A DNA stretch of 64,000 bases from Scilla litardierei (lineage: Eukaryota; Streptophyta; Magnoliopsida; Asparagales; Asparagaceae). The stretch is taken from NCBI GenBank assembly GCA_030789695.1, contig CM061142.1, positions 42,207,375 to 42,271,374 on the forward strand, in the 5' to 3' direction. Numbering within the stretch: the stretch's first letter is position 1; every line of letters begins with the position of its first letter. Under the pieces are notes generated by a model, which did no database searches, was not told the origin of the DNA, and was given only the letters and a program-made list of their open reading frames with translations. The translations under genes and the position numbers were made by a program. Shown one piece after another: positions 31,665-43,567 of this stretch.

Positions 31665-32411
31665 GGAAATGTGGGGAGGGGTTGAGGGTAGTTAGGATTA
31701 AATAGGTTTAAAATTATTAATATTATAATAAGGATGTAATTAAGTAGGTGGTTGGGGGAGTTTGACAATTTGTCTAAGAGGGTGAACCGGGTAGGGGGAG
31801 GAAAACATGTTTAAGTTGTTGGAGGGTTAGGTAGAGATTAAGGTTAAAAGTTAATTAGGGGATAATAATAATAGTTAGAGTGGTAATTAGTTAAACAGAA
31901 ATTACGATTTTGCCCCTACTAGAAAACGTGTCAGAAAAATTACGAAAACATATCCACGGGATCGTATCGTCGCGAGAATCACGAATACGAAGACCGTTTC
32001 AGGGTTTGAGCTACGGAGACACTACTTTTGGGCCAAAACGTTTAGAAAGTGGGTTTGCGGGTTCTCTATTGATTTGATATCAGAAAATTATGAAATTAAT
32101 GTGGGGAGCCATAATAGATCATTGGATGCTACTATAGAAGTTTGAAAACATTTTGAAGACGTTTGTATAGAAAATTAATTCGTTAAGCCAAAACGGTAAC
32201 AATTGAAAATGAATTTTATCAAGATCGTTTTGAGGTATTTGATGAAACCCGAACGCACTAAAATACTTCATAACTAGTCTGACACTTTAAAATATTTTTA
32301 TAAGAAATTTTTGAAATCGTAAAATTCCTGACGAACCATTATGAAATAGTCAAAAAATTGAAAATAGGTTATATACGTAAATAGTTGTGTTGATGAAAAC
32401 AGGCCGTTACA

Positions 32412-34558
32412 TTCTACCCTCCTTAAAATAATTCCGTCCTCGGAATTTAAAAATTTCTTTTGAAAATAACAGCTGTTATGAAGAAGCTCAAGAAAATGAT
32501 AGAAAAGATAGTAATCATGAAATGTGATATTATAGCATTTAGAAAACAAGAGATGATGTCATGTATGAATACATACTATTGACATCATCATAGCTTTCGT
32601 AACTAGTTTCGAAACCTAGTATCATCACCATAGTTACTTCAGATTTATCAAGTAGCCAAAATATAAGATAATGGCATTGCATGAAAATGAAAGTTATTAT
32701 TATGACGGCATCTGTTCGAACTTGGAGCTTGAGGTGATACGCCAGTAGCAAGCTATTTAAACAACATAAAACGGAATACCATAAAGTTTATTCGTACTAC
32801 TGGTGACTAACTGGGTCTAGCCAAAGATGTCGTTCGTAATATAGCATGTAACGACTAATCCACGGGTACTCGTGCTTTCCTACCAAGCACCAACAACATC
32901 AATCTCCATAATGCCCAACCACATGCTAACGTCCAAATCAACGCCCAAAGGTAAGTACAAGGCCAACACCCAAAGTCAGTACTCATTGCTAGCATTCCTT
33001 CCATCAATCTCTATAATATCCCACAATAAGGCAAGATCCAAGCCCTCATCTAGAGCCAAGCACAAGACCTACATCCAACTTCAACATCCAAGGCCAATAT
33101 CATGCCAATAATCATCGCTATTACTCCTTTCGTAGACCAATACTTGACATTCATAACACCCAACATCACCCAACAAGTAAATAACCGAAAACACACTTTC
33201 CCACAAACGAAAAGGAGCAGACGCAAGAGGAAGCCTAAACGGGATCTCAACCTGGGTGAGACCCATGGCAGAGAGCTCAAGAGAAGCCCAAGGATCACTG
33301 CTTCCCAAGATCTCAGCCACACAGCAGTAGCGAGGGTGGCGGCAAGGGTCGTCGCCAAGGCCAAAAATCCCAAAACAGAACGTTGAAGGGCCATCGGCGG
33401 CTGTCGATCCATGGCAGCGAGGGCTGCGATGGCTGCAGCGACGATGTGGCGGGGGCCACCGGGATGGGGTGGAGCTGGCAGAGCTTTGGGTGAGGCCAGA
33501 GGAGTTGGAGGCGAGATGGGTCGAGCTCGCTTGGGGGAGAGGCCGGGAGGAGGAGTGGGTGTTGTCGAGGCGTATAGGAAACCACGGGGTGGCTTGGTGA
33601 GGAAGAGAATGAGGTTTAAAAAGAGGGGCACCGAAAGTCATCGGTGGGGTAGACTAGGTTATGCGGGACCGGGGCTCGAGGAGGGGAAGCGGACAAAGGA
33701 AATAAAGAGGGGGTGGTAGGTGGAAAAGGATTCAACCCATGGGGAAATGGGTACAAGATGGTAGCAGTGGAAAAGTGGGTACGAGTTCAAGAAGACGAAG
33801 AAGAAGTAGCTGCTCATGCTTGCATGTCTCGGTTTGGTTCGTCCCAAATTCTCTAGCACTATCCTCTAATACTTCTGAGTGTCCTTCAATTCGCTTCCAT
33901 TATCGAACTCGAACTTCTGATGATCGAAAAGTCGAACACTACCCTCTTTAAAATAAACGTAGCTAGAGTTCAGGCGAACTAAAAGTAGAAAGATTCTACG
34001 AAGGTCAATCGAAAGGTCATCACGCCAAAGGAAGGGTGATAGTGATGAAGATCGATGGCGTTACATAATCATGATTGAAGTCCTTGCGATCCAACGGACA
34101 CGGCCAGGGAAGTGACTAAGCCAGGATCACTTACCCCTAGTCTAGCTAGGGTGATCCAACAAACTTGGCCAAGCACATTGACCGGATCTGGTCCATTGAA
34201 TGAAGCTTATCATTTATATGCGTGTCATCATCAACTGAAGGAAATGTAATGAAGTGGGTAGATGGTTCAACCTATGAAAAATAACTATAACTACTAGAAA
34301 AAGAGGTTACTAGGGAGGGTATAACCAAGAATGGAATGCGAGTTCCTAAGTAAGGGTTAAGAGTTCAAAGGAAGTGCTAAGGATCAAGGAAGACCTAATG
34401 AAGATGGTAATACGGACGCTTCATCTGTATATCTGATACATGTGAACACTCGAGACATCCCGTACTCGAGGTTAATTTGAGTATTTTATATTGTACATCC
34501 TGATCTTGCTATATTGTTCATGAGGTAGTTAGCGCGGACCTGCGTAGGCCACCAAACT
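32412..34558 (-). other. gypsy-3 interior, no retroviral genes
   Basis: Bounded by a polypurine tract (32412-32425) and a primer-like region (minus strand agtttggtggcctacgcagg at 34539-34558). No zinc knuckle, protease or RT text in any frame. A GC-rich part (33230-33640) reads open on the minus strand. The rest is AT-rich and non-coding. Confidence 0.7.
33050..33631 (-). CDS. Hypothetical 193-codon frame in gypsy-3 interior
   Basis: Starts MPLFLNLILF, has a Pro/Ala/Ser-rich first half and then several hydrophobic stretches (around residues 85-120, 130-160, 165-180) that look like membrane spans. No known family recognised. An overlapping frame of 186 codons is open too, so this may be only base composition or a captured host 5' exon. 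Confidence 0.2.
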   Translation of the reverse strand: MPLFLNLILFLTKPPRGFLYASTTPTPPPGLSPKRARPISPPTPLASPKALPAPPHPGGPRHIVAAAIAALAAMDRQPPMALQRSVLGFLALATTLAATLATAVWLRSWEAVILGLLLSSLPWVSPRLRSRLGFLLRLLLFVCGKVCFRLFTCWVMLGVMNVKYWSTKGVIAMIIGMILALDVEVGCRSCAWL

Positions 34559-37328
34559 TGTAACGACCCACTCTTGGGGGCCAGTTACTTATTTGATATT
34601 TGCGCAGGTCCTGCAGTTAACCAGTGGAACCAAAATAGCCACGTTACAGAGATGTACAAAAATACCCAAATAGTGTCCAATCATTATCATCCATACTGTA
34701 CAAAAATTTTCCAACACATATACATGAAAGAAAAGAAGTACATAAGTGCAAATAACTTTGAAGGCTGCGGTCTCAGAGTCGAACTCTGGCGCTATCAACT
34801 CAAGAGCATCTACCTCCACTGGTGCGTTGTCTGCGGTGCCACGGAGATGGAACCGTAGGTAAGTCACAACAATTCTAAATATAGAAAAGAAGCAGTGTAC
34901 GAGTATGACAAAAGTAACTACGTACAAACAAACCAGAGTGAAAAGTAAAGTACTGAGCAACAACGGTACATAACTGAGTGGTAAAAGTAACAATACTAAA
35001 AGGAGAGAACAACCGTGTGTGTAAGTGTAACAGGCTACTGCTGTTGCTAAAAGTACGACAAGTAAAGTACTGTGACTGCACAAGTATAGTACGTAACGTG
35101 CATGGAACGTGTAAAGTAAAGGTGACTGTGCAAAATTAACTACACTACGTGACTCAAGTAGGAGAGCATAATATATGACCGTTCAATTCATCTCTTGCTC
35201 GGGTGCGCTTACCCAGACGAATGCCGAAACCCAGGCGTAATGACAGGTATTTTACCTAAACTCAGGCAGCAGGACGAGATGCCAAAAATCAGGCGACAGG
35301 ACATGTGGATGAAACTCTAGTTATTCCCGTACTCTCTCTAATTGTGAGTTACCCCAAACCCCCGGTGATGTGTCAAGTGCAAGTTCGCTACAGGATGTTC
35401 CACATGATATTCCACACGATGTTCCACATTTTACTAGTCAAACCAAGCCAACTGGTTGAATTTTTTATTGAAGACCAAAAAGAGGATAAAGACAAGTCCA
35501 ACATAAAAAGGTGTTACTTCCATGCTTTGAGCACGTGGTAGTGTGGTATATCACACAATTTATCCAAGTTGGTAGTTGCGTGTAACAACCACCAAAGTTG
35601 AAAGTTAGCAAAGTAATCTTTGGTTGATTACTTTTCTATTAGGTTAGGTCTCTAGTTCGGTACAACTCAATAGCCGTTCGAAGGCTATAAGTAGTGTTCT
35701 ACAAATTCATACGAGTACATTTAACTAGTTTTTTAAGTTTAGAATCTGTCATGACTTACATTATCGAGCTCGTCGTGGCAAGACGAGGTTGGAGCTAGAG
35801 AAGCTGGTGCACGAGGATTGGTACCTGCAAACACAAGAAACAATTGGTTAAAAGCACACACTATTTTCTATTTATTAAACTTGATCGTCTTGATTTTTAA
35901 AACTGATTGAAACGGTGTCGAAAAACGTTCTAAATTTTTCTATATGCTAGATATGATGAAAATAATTTTACTGTAGGAGGGAATATTTTTCAAAAGCTTT
36001 TAGTAATTTTTATAATTTTTAAAAGCTCAAAAACAATTTTAAAACTATTTTTCAATTAGTAAAGTATTTATTCAATAATTTATTCTGGATGCAATCTGTA
36101 TCAGAAAGTTGCAAATAAGCTGTCAAAATGACCGTCTCGAAGAGTACTATAACATATATTTTTATCACGTATCAGTGTATTTGAAAATAACAAGTTATGG
36201 ATTTTTAATTGAAAAAGACGTATTTAAGTTTTAGGCTAAAAAATTAATTCTGGAAAAACTAAGCCTCTGATTGAGATGAAACTAGTGCCATTGGATCCAG
36301 AATGTCACTTCTGATTTTTTGGAGCTAGTCTCACATTTTTCTGAGGTCTATATTCCAAGTTATGTATTTAAAACCATAAGTACCCATTAATAATTAATTA
36401 AAAATACGTAAATACGAAATAATCTTCGTATTTACAAGTGTGCCATCGACATCACCTCTCGCTCTTCGAGCGCATGCAGCGACGGGGCTGCTGCTTCGGC
36501 GTTCGGCGGACGTCGGGGAGACGGGGCGGTGACCGGCGACTGAGGCGACGGTGCGGCGGGAGTCGGTGCTCGACGACGGCGGTCGGAGGTGGTGGGAAGG
36601 CGACGGAGGCAAGCGAAGCATGCGTTTGGAGGCGGGAGGTCGCCAGAAGCAGGTCGGAGGTGGAGCTTCAGGTGGTTGTCGTTGGGGTTGCTCTGTTTTG
36701 GTGGGACAGGGGAGGAGATCGGGGCGGCTTGTTGGGCAGAGGCGGCGTTGGTGTCGGAGCGAAGCTGAGGGGCATGGTCAGACATAAGAGGAGCACAACG
36801 GCGCTCGGGGGTGGGCTTCGCCTCGTCGGAGCGGCATCGGGGGAGAGGGCGATGAGAGAGATGGGGCGAGGGGTGTTGGGTTGTTCGGGGAGTGCTCCGG
36901 GCGCTGTTCGGGCTTGGGGGTTAGCGTGGGTGGTCGGAGAGATAGGCGGGAGCGTGGGCGGCCAAAGCAGCGGTGGACTGGGCTCTCATGCGGGGTTTTC
37001 AACGAGAAAGAGAGAGAGGGAGAGAGCAAGTGTGTTACGGCTGAGGGGATTTTGTGCATTTGATTGGGGAAGAGAGTGTTGGGCCTTGGGGAGGATTCGG
37101 ACGGGGGTGTGGGTTGGGCGCTCGAGGGAGTGAGGGTGAGCAGGGTGAGACTGGGTAGCATGCGTAAGTTTGGGTTTGAACAAGAGAGATGGCCGGTGTG
37201 CTTTGTGTAGGGGAGAAGAGCATGGGTTTAATAATGTGGAGTTGGGTTCATCTACATGAGAGCCTAGGAGAGTGTCTTATGGCTTATTTGTACAGAAATT
37301 AGGTGACAAGGGGGGGAGGGGGGGGGGG

Positions 37329-37385
<57 letters not shown>

Positions 37386-38091
37386 CATGGGGAGGGGTTG
37401 AGGGTAGTTAGGATTAAATAGGTTTAAAATTATTAATATTATAATAAGGATGTAATTAAGTAGGTGGTTGGGGAGTTTGACAATTTGTCTAAGGGAGTGA
37501 ACTGGGTAGGGGAGAAAAACGTGTTTAAGTTGTTGGAGGGTTCAGTAGAGATTAAGGTTAAAAGTTAATTAAGGGGGTAATAATAATAGTTAGAGTGGTA
37601 ATTAGTTAAACAGAAATTACGATTTTGCCCCTACTAAGAAACGTGCCCGAAAAATTACGAAAACATACCCACGGGATAGTATCGTCGCGAGAATCGCGAA
37701 TACGAAGACCGTTTCAAGGTTTGAGGTACGGAGACACTAGTTTTGGGCTAAAACGTTTAGAAAGCAGGTATGCGGGTTCTCTAGTGATTTGATATCAGAA
37801 AATTATGAAATTAATGTGAGGAGCCCTAATTGACCATAGGATACTACTGTAGAAGTTTGGAAACGTTTTGAAGACGTTTGTATAGAAAATTAATTCGTTA
37901 AGCCAAAGCGGTAACAATTGAAAATGAATTTTATCAAGATCGTTTTGAGATATTTGATGATACCCGAACATACTAAAATACTTCATAACTAGTCTGACAC
38001 TTTTTCCTGACGAACCATTATGAAATAGTTTAAAAAATTGAAAATAGGTTAGATACGTAAATAGTTGTGTTGATGAAAACATGCCGTTACA
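34559..38091 (-). repeat. gypsy-3 5' LTR (3533 bp)
   Basis: Same layout as 28874-32411. The G/GA tract at 37309-37381 is expanded and rearranged. The GC-rich block (36430-37000) is open in several frames, which is a base-composition effect. Confidence 0.95.
37309..37381 (-). repeat. poly-G and (GA)n tract in gypsy-3 5' LTR
   Basis: Interrupted run of about 20 G followed by roughly 25 GA units; counterpart of 31615-31664. Confidence 0.85.
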
Positions 38092-38104
38092 TACGGGTTA
38101 TAGG

Positions 38105-38700
38105 GTAGTCTTGAGCTACGAAGTGTGCAAGAGTGACCGGGTCCACCCTTATTTGGTAAGCTGTACCATCAACCTATAGGGGATGGTAGGTAGATATTCC
38201 ACGGGTTGCTCCGTGGGATGGGTGCACTTCTGGTTGTATATCGTACACTCGAGCTAAGACTGTTGCACTAGCTTGATTGATAATAAACGGGATACGTGGT
38301 AGTCTTGAGCTACGAAGTATGCGGGAGTGACCGGGTCCACCCTTATTTGGTAAGTTGTACCATCACCCTACAGGGGATGGTAGGTAGATATTCCACGGGT
38401 TGCTCCGTGGGATGGGTGCACTTCTGCTTGGATATCGAACACGCGAGCTAAGGCTGATGCACTAGTTTGATTGATGTTGCACTAGCTTGATTGATAATAC
38501 ACAGGATACCAGGTAGTCTTGAGCTACGAAGTGTACGGGAGTGACCGGGTCCACCCTTATTTGGTAAGTTGTACCATCACCCTGTAGGGGATGGTAGGTA
38601 GAGATTCTACGGGTTGCTTCGTAGGATGGGTGCACTTCTGGTTGCATATCGTACAATCGAGCTAAGGTTGATGCACTAGTTTGATTGATGTTGCACTAGT
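38105..38700 (+). repeat. Three tandem copies of a ~200-bp unit in the solo LTR
   Basis: Units start at about 38110, 38302 and 38514 with tagtcttgagctacgaagt and contain ggggatggtaggtaga and ggatgggtgcacttctg. Copies differ by scattered substitutions and small indels. Confidence 0.85.
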
Positions 38701-39336
38701 TTGATTGATGTTTGATTGATACCATTGTTTTGTCACGACTACTAACTTGATACGATTATTCTACTGACTAAGTCGAGACTACTCGAACGTGATAGAACGG
38801 TATAATAATCAGCGGTCTTAAATTACTACTAAATCATTGTCTAGAAAGGAATGGGAAGGGGGTTGGTCAACCAAAGGACTTGTCCTGCGGTCCTAGAAGT
38901 GACTTGTGCCTTCAAGCCCTGATTGCCTGGCTGATTTGAGAGTTACGGTAGACTTCTTATTATTAGGCCAACCTACACTATTAGATAGTCAAGCGACGCT
39001 CATCTTCTTTTTTTAGTGTTACTACATCTACCTGGAATTCTTACTATAGTCATCTCATGGCCTGTTGGTCAAAATATTGTTGCTACCATATGCCACGCCA
39101 CAGTTATTACTTTTACACTTGCACAGTCACCTTTACTTTATGCATTACATGCACTTTACTTACCACACTTGAGAAGCCACCAGTACTTTACTTTTTGCTC
39201 TTACATACACGTCTGCTCATACTTTACTTTTTGCACCTGCATAACCATCTTTTGTTTACTATAGACTGTTCCATACTTTTGCACTGCTTTATTTCTATTG
39301 CTAGACTTGTTGTGACTTGCCTACGGTTCCATCTTC

Positions 39337-39432
39337 GTGACACCGCAAACGACGCACATATGGAGGTAGATGCTCTTGAGTTAATAGCGTCAGAGTTCGA
39401 CCCTGAGACCGCAGCTTTCAGAGTTATTCTCA
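39337..39432 (+). other. Acidic conserved frame in the solo LTR
   Basis: Within an open frame (39057-39470) the segment beginning near LRDTANDAH and running through MEVDALELIASEFDPETAA is nearly the same as in both gypsy-3 LTRs. It sits about 270 bp from the LTR 3' end. It may be distantly related to the acidic frame of gypsy-1, -2 and -4. Whether it is translated is unknown. Confidence 0.4.
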
Positions 39433-41009
39433 GTTGTATTTTCTTTCCTCATATACATTTGTTGAAATAATTTGTACAATATGGATGTAATAATTGGACA
39501 CTATTTGGGTATTTTTGTACATCTCTGCATCGTGGCTATTTTGTTTTCACTGGCTAACTGCAGGACCTGTGCAAATATCAAAAAGTAACGGGCCCCGGGA
39601 GCAGGTCATTACAGAAGTGAAGGTTCTGGGACGTGTAAAGGATATGGACAGATCCAGAATGGGTCCTTAGCAACCAAGTTGTAATAAGGTTCTGGATTTG
39701 AGGTCACTTTCCTGTAGTGGTATTGGTTTTTCGGTCTTCAGGAGTAAAGTTCTCTCTTTGGAGCATAGTGGTATGTCCTCTCATCTCTTAAGGACATCCA
39801 CTGCTGCTGCTAGTGGATTGTATCTATATCAATCCTAGCTGGATTATTTGTAGCAGGGATATGAAAGTTTGACAATATTTCAATTGTCAGTCTGATTATA
39901 ATCAGATCATATGTATTTACTTTTTAAATGGTCAATTTGAGCTTCAGGCTCATAAATGATTTGAACCAAATAGGAAATTGAAGGATCTTCAGGATCCTCA
40001 TTGCCATCAATACACAATCTATAAGATGTGCACTAATGCCTTACTCATACGAGATCTCGGAATCTATTCATCAAAGGTAATTAGTCATGATGGATGTGTT
40101 CACTTTATGGCACCATGACGGTTTATGTAGTGTTGCTTCAGGGACACGGACAGAACGTTGCAGACATACCATCTTTAAGATGTGCTCTAAACCCATTCTT
40201 AGAAAATGTTTATATGGAGTTGATCAGGCTCATATAAAAAGATTCTAATGGTGTGTTTAGCTGAGTGTACGCAACCATTGTTGCTAATTATTTATGATTT
40301 CCCATTTTTATCCAATGTTACCACCATTTTTTAAAAAATGTGGTTGGATAATGACCATTTTTAGAGGATATATTGATGAGTACACTGAAGGTCCATCATC
40401 AGTCCTATTAAGGGAGTGGACAAAGCCTATTTATATCCCTTAAATACTCTCAAGAGACCTAAAGGTCTTCATTGTCTCTAATGATGATAACAAACATATC
40501 ATCTAATTTATTTTTGAGGATGTTATGAGGGTCAATATCTACATGAAGTGGAAATGAGTTCATAATCTTTTTGCCCATTTATATGGGATAAAGAAAATGT
40601 ACCCATCTGAATAAACATTGTTTTCTTAAGATATATAGGATTTGTTTAAGCAAATCAATCTTGGGCAACACATTTATTGTTCATAAGTTAAGACTTGGAC
40701 GATTTTGGACACTTCAGTTGTTCTAATTTTTCCTATTTTTGAATTTATTTTGGGACAAAGCTTCAGGCTTTATTTATTTGAGAGTAATAGACATCCTCTT
40801 TTTAGAGTATTCAGGCTTAAAAAGTCCTGAATCTTAAAACAGAAGTCACAGAAAAGATTTTCTAAATGACTTATACTGTAAAATACTTTTAAAAGTATAT
40901 ATATACACGTAAACTCACTAAGAAATATGTTATGACAACAGATAAAAAATTGTGTTTATAAAATTTATTTGTCATCTAGGAGTGACTAATTATACAATAA
41001 GTAGACTAG

Positions 41010-41010
<1 letters not shown>

Positions 41011-41078
<68 letters not shown>
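41011..41078. repeat. (TA)n microsatellite
   Basis: About 33 uninterrupted TA units inside copia-1. Confidence 0.97.
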
Positions 41079-41079
<1 letters not shown>

Positions 41080-42317
41080 ATGGCATAAACTAATTACTTT
41101 TCATATTGCAAAAGCATTATGAGTACTTATCAGAGCTTCTGGTTCTGCTCTTAGTTTGCCATTTCCTACTCCATATCGGGGTATGTAATATTTTCCCTTA
41201 TTTTATATTTCAGGTCATATTTGATCCCGAACTTCCCCTGATTTCAATTTTCCTTATTGATAAAGGACAATGAAAATTAGTCTTCCTAAGAAGACATAAG
41301 CAGGGGTTTGAGCAAATTATTTTATACTTCCACTTTTTTAATTAACTAGAGACTTTTAAAAGTCAATTTGAATGCTCGAGTATGGCTTCAGGACATTTTC
41401 TTGAGTCGTTCAACTTTTATGTGGATACTTTATCATGCTCAAAGAGAACAAATGCGTGGGTGTGCAATATATTTCTCACTTATTTATTAAGCCACGACTT
41501 CAGGCGTATGCTTATAGTCAAGGCTAGATTAAAAAAATCTTTCATTGTAAAAATAAAGGAGAGTACTCTTTTAAAGAGTTTAGCGGTATTATGGAAAACT
41601 TCTGGTGTCCATATTGGTTTATATAGACCATAGATCTTATAGATCTATTTACCACGAAGTGTGCATCTTTTATAAAGATATCAGTTATAATTTTCGCATA
41701 ATCCATCGTTTTGTTTTGTTTTGACATTTAATATGATTTGAACTTCAGGATCACTTTTCAACAAAGGATATTTAAACTTGTTGAAATATTATTTAATTTG
41801 TTTGTGCAATAATATTTAATCTTAGTATGATTATTAACATGAAAAACAGTTATATAAGAAAATAGACTAAGTTTTAACATGCAAACAGAATATTAAATCA
41901 ATTATGCATTAATCTAGTTATTCATAAGATGTCTTGAATTTTTATGACGCATACCCAAAAATTTCATGTGAATTTAACCCCATAAGGAAATTTTTATGGG
42001 TACGTGATGGCGACGGAGGCTTCTAGCCGTCCGTGGTATGCGCCGTGTCAATTATATTATGTTCAGAAAAATTTAAACTGAACAACATGTCATTCATCTT
42101 TAACGACAAATAACATTTTATCCCCCAAAATATTAATATTTATTGTAACCACCCCCCAATTACTTTCCTGATGTTTCAGGAATTTTTCAGAATTTTTTCC
42201 AAATTTTTAGGATTTTTCTGGAATTTTCTGGGATTCATTCGGTAATTTCTGAATATATATTAAATATATATATTTTATAAAAATTTCAAAAATTAATTAA
42301 AATAATATTAGGCCAGT

Positions 42318-42838
42318 GGGCTTCGGGCCTGTTAAGCATGTTTCCTCTTTATTTATGTATATCTTTACGCTTTTTGTGGGCTGCAGGCCCATCAAAATAA
42401 GAGGAATACTAATATTATTTATTAAAAATAAATTAATTAATGTCCGCGGGCTTCAGGCCCATTAGGATACTTGTTTATAGATTTTCAAGAAAATTTATGG
42501 GCTAAGCCCACTCAACAAGTTAAAATTAATTTAAATTTTAATTATATTTTAGTGCGGGCTTTAGGCCCATTAAGAAAAAGGTGAAAATAATTTTAATATT
42601 AATACATTAGTATTTATCTGGTGGCTTCAGGCCCATTAGGGGGGGTTCTAACATAAAATTAATCAACTAATCTGATTTTTTTCTTATTGGGCTGTGGGCC
42701 CAAGAAAAGGCCCATGTGTGTAAAAATCTGAGAGTTATTTTTGTTTGGGCTTCTGGCCCAAACAATTTAATTTCAGATTTATTTCATTTTATTTTATTTT
42801 TTAGTTGGGCTTTTAGCCCAACAGCCCAAAATGGGCTT
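42318..42838 (-). repeat. Nine-member array of GGGC-loop-GCCC hairpins, ~60-bp spacing
   Basis: Inverted repeats centred at about 42324, 42384, 42454, 42504, 42562, 42628, 42695, 42753 and 42813. Loops: TTCGG, TGCAG, TTCAG, TAA, TTTAG, TTCAG, TGTGG, TTCTG, TTTTA. The best (42741-42765) has a 10-bp stem. The AT-rich spacers are unlike one another. Each half also reads as a plant site II motif (TGGGCY/GGCCCA), known as a TCP-factor site. Confidence 0.8.
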
Positions 42839-42862
42839 CCCCTAACCCTAACCCTAGTTTTG
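42839..42862. repeat. Short telomere-like (CCCTAA) motif / telo-box
   Basis: ccctaaccctaaccctag beside the hairpin array. Too short for an interstitial telomere; contains the AAACCCTA-like core only loosely. Confidence 0.4.
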
Positions 42863-42872
42863 GGTTAGGTTT

Positions 42873-43110
42873 TGGGGGGGGGGGGGGGGTTAGCCGCCAC
42901 TGGCGGATGGCCCTCTCCTGCCGCCGGCGAGGTGGCCTGGGCCGGTAGGTGCGGCCTCCCGCCGTGCGAGCGGCGGCCACGCCTTTTGGGCACAGCCCCT
43001 GCCGCGCCTGGAGGCGCGGCAGTTGCCACCACCATGCCCGGAGGCACGGCTAGGCATTTTTCTGCCGGATTTGGTCGGATTTTACGCCGGATCTGTCGAA
43101 TCTTTGGCGG
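42873..43110 (-). other. GC-rich leader block of copia-1
   Basis: Follows a run of 14 G. Rich in gccgcc and gcgcggc; on the minus strand it reads as a Pro/Ala-rich 60-codon frame (42865-43047). Corresponds in position to the GC-rich minisatellite of copia-2. Confidence 0.5.
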
Positions 43111-43567
43111 GGAGGGGCTATCGGGTTCAGACCGTTCATGGGTTTATCAGATTTTGATTCTTAAATTCTGGGACATCATGAACAAGATTTTGCAAAAAAT
43201 GATCTAATAAAATCTATCAAATAACAGATATATTACATAAAAATTAAAATTTTAATCAGTTTTGTATATAAACAATTAAGTTTTTGATCTAATAAGTTAG
43301 ATCCATGCATAAACAATCATCTATTTAATTCTAGATCACATAAAAAATTGAACTTCTAATATGTTATCGGATCTAGAAAAACGTTTAGGCTTACCTACAA
43401 AATCTGTCCACCAGATCTAGCGAAGTTTGATGAGGGATGCGCAAAAAGAAACTCTGCATCGTCTCGCGAAGCTTTGCGTCGCAAAAAAAATTGACGGAGC
43501 TTCCGTCGGGCGCCTTCCTTTCACGAGCCGTCGCTTCTTCTATCGAGCGTGATCATGCTGATAACGT

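Larger units (their letters stand above)
28874..32411 (-). repeat. gypsy-3 3' LTR (3538 bp)
   Basis: Read on the minus strand: TGTAACGGCC start, AT-rich U3, (GGGA)n/(GA)n tract 31615-31664, GC-rich block 30740-31260, acidic frame near 29090-29160, end ...GGGTCGTTACA. Closely matches 34559-38091. Confidence 0.95.
28874..38091 (-). mobile_element. gypsy-3: pol-less and gag-less Tekay-type element (LARD-like), minus strand
   Basis: Two LTRs of about 3.5 kb (28874-32411 and 34559-38091) flank a 2.15-kb interior. Target copies TATGG (28869-28873) and TACGG (38092-38096) differ at one base. The polypurine block (minus strand ccgaggacggaat..aaggagggtagaa) matches gypsy-1/-2/-4, and the LTR start matches the solo LTR. 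The interior has no gag, protease or RT text, so it must be mobilised by relatives. Confidence 0.92.
5192..39613 (+). mobile_element. Solo LTR of a Tekay-type gypsy family (gypsy-3 relative), split by gypsy-2 and gypsy-3
   Basis: Starts TGTAACGACCTGTTTTC, like the LTR starts of gypsy-3 read on its own strand. It ends with a gggccccgggagcaggtcattaca phrase resembling gypsy-3's end (ggcccccgagagcgggtcgttaca). Flanked by perfect GAAGT at 5187-5191 and 39614-39618. Removing gypsy-2 and gypsy-3 leaves pieces 5192-7499, 28004-28873 and about 38097-39613, roughly 4.7 kb. One LTR with one target duplication and no interior means a solo LTR made by LTR-LTR recombination. Confidence 0.85.
38097..39613 (+). 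repeat. Solo LTR, last segment
   Basis: Resumes after gypsy-3. Begins with a three-copy tandem repeat, then an R/U5-like region with the acidic reading frame that also occurs in gypsy-3 LTRs, and ends with tcattaca followed by GAAGT. Confidence 0.75.
39619..43567 (-). other. copia-1 interior, 5' part: hairpin-rich, non-coding
   Basis: Colinear in reverse with copia-2 around 46300-48940, for example the tracts near 41330-41490 and 46860-47030. No gag or pol recognised. Hairpins with TTCAG loops at 39938-39952, 39982-39998, 40757-40771 and 41131-41147. The 5' end (43390-43567) follows the cgttatcagca phrase and may be a leader exon with a donor at tag|gtaagcc (minus strand, near 43394). Confidence 0.65.

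Noticed and set aside
36438..37133. 231-codon plus-strand frame
   Set aside because: Lies antisense in a gypsy-3 LTR GC-rich block; the matching block in the other LTR does not keep the frame, and several frames are open.
42839..42870. Interstitial telomere
   Set aside because: Only about three CCCTAA-like units.
39619..43567. Decayed copia gag-pol in the copia interiors
   Set aside because: No RT, integrase or RNase H motif could be read in either of two colinear copies; a profile search is still needed to be sure.
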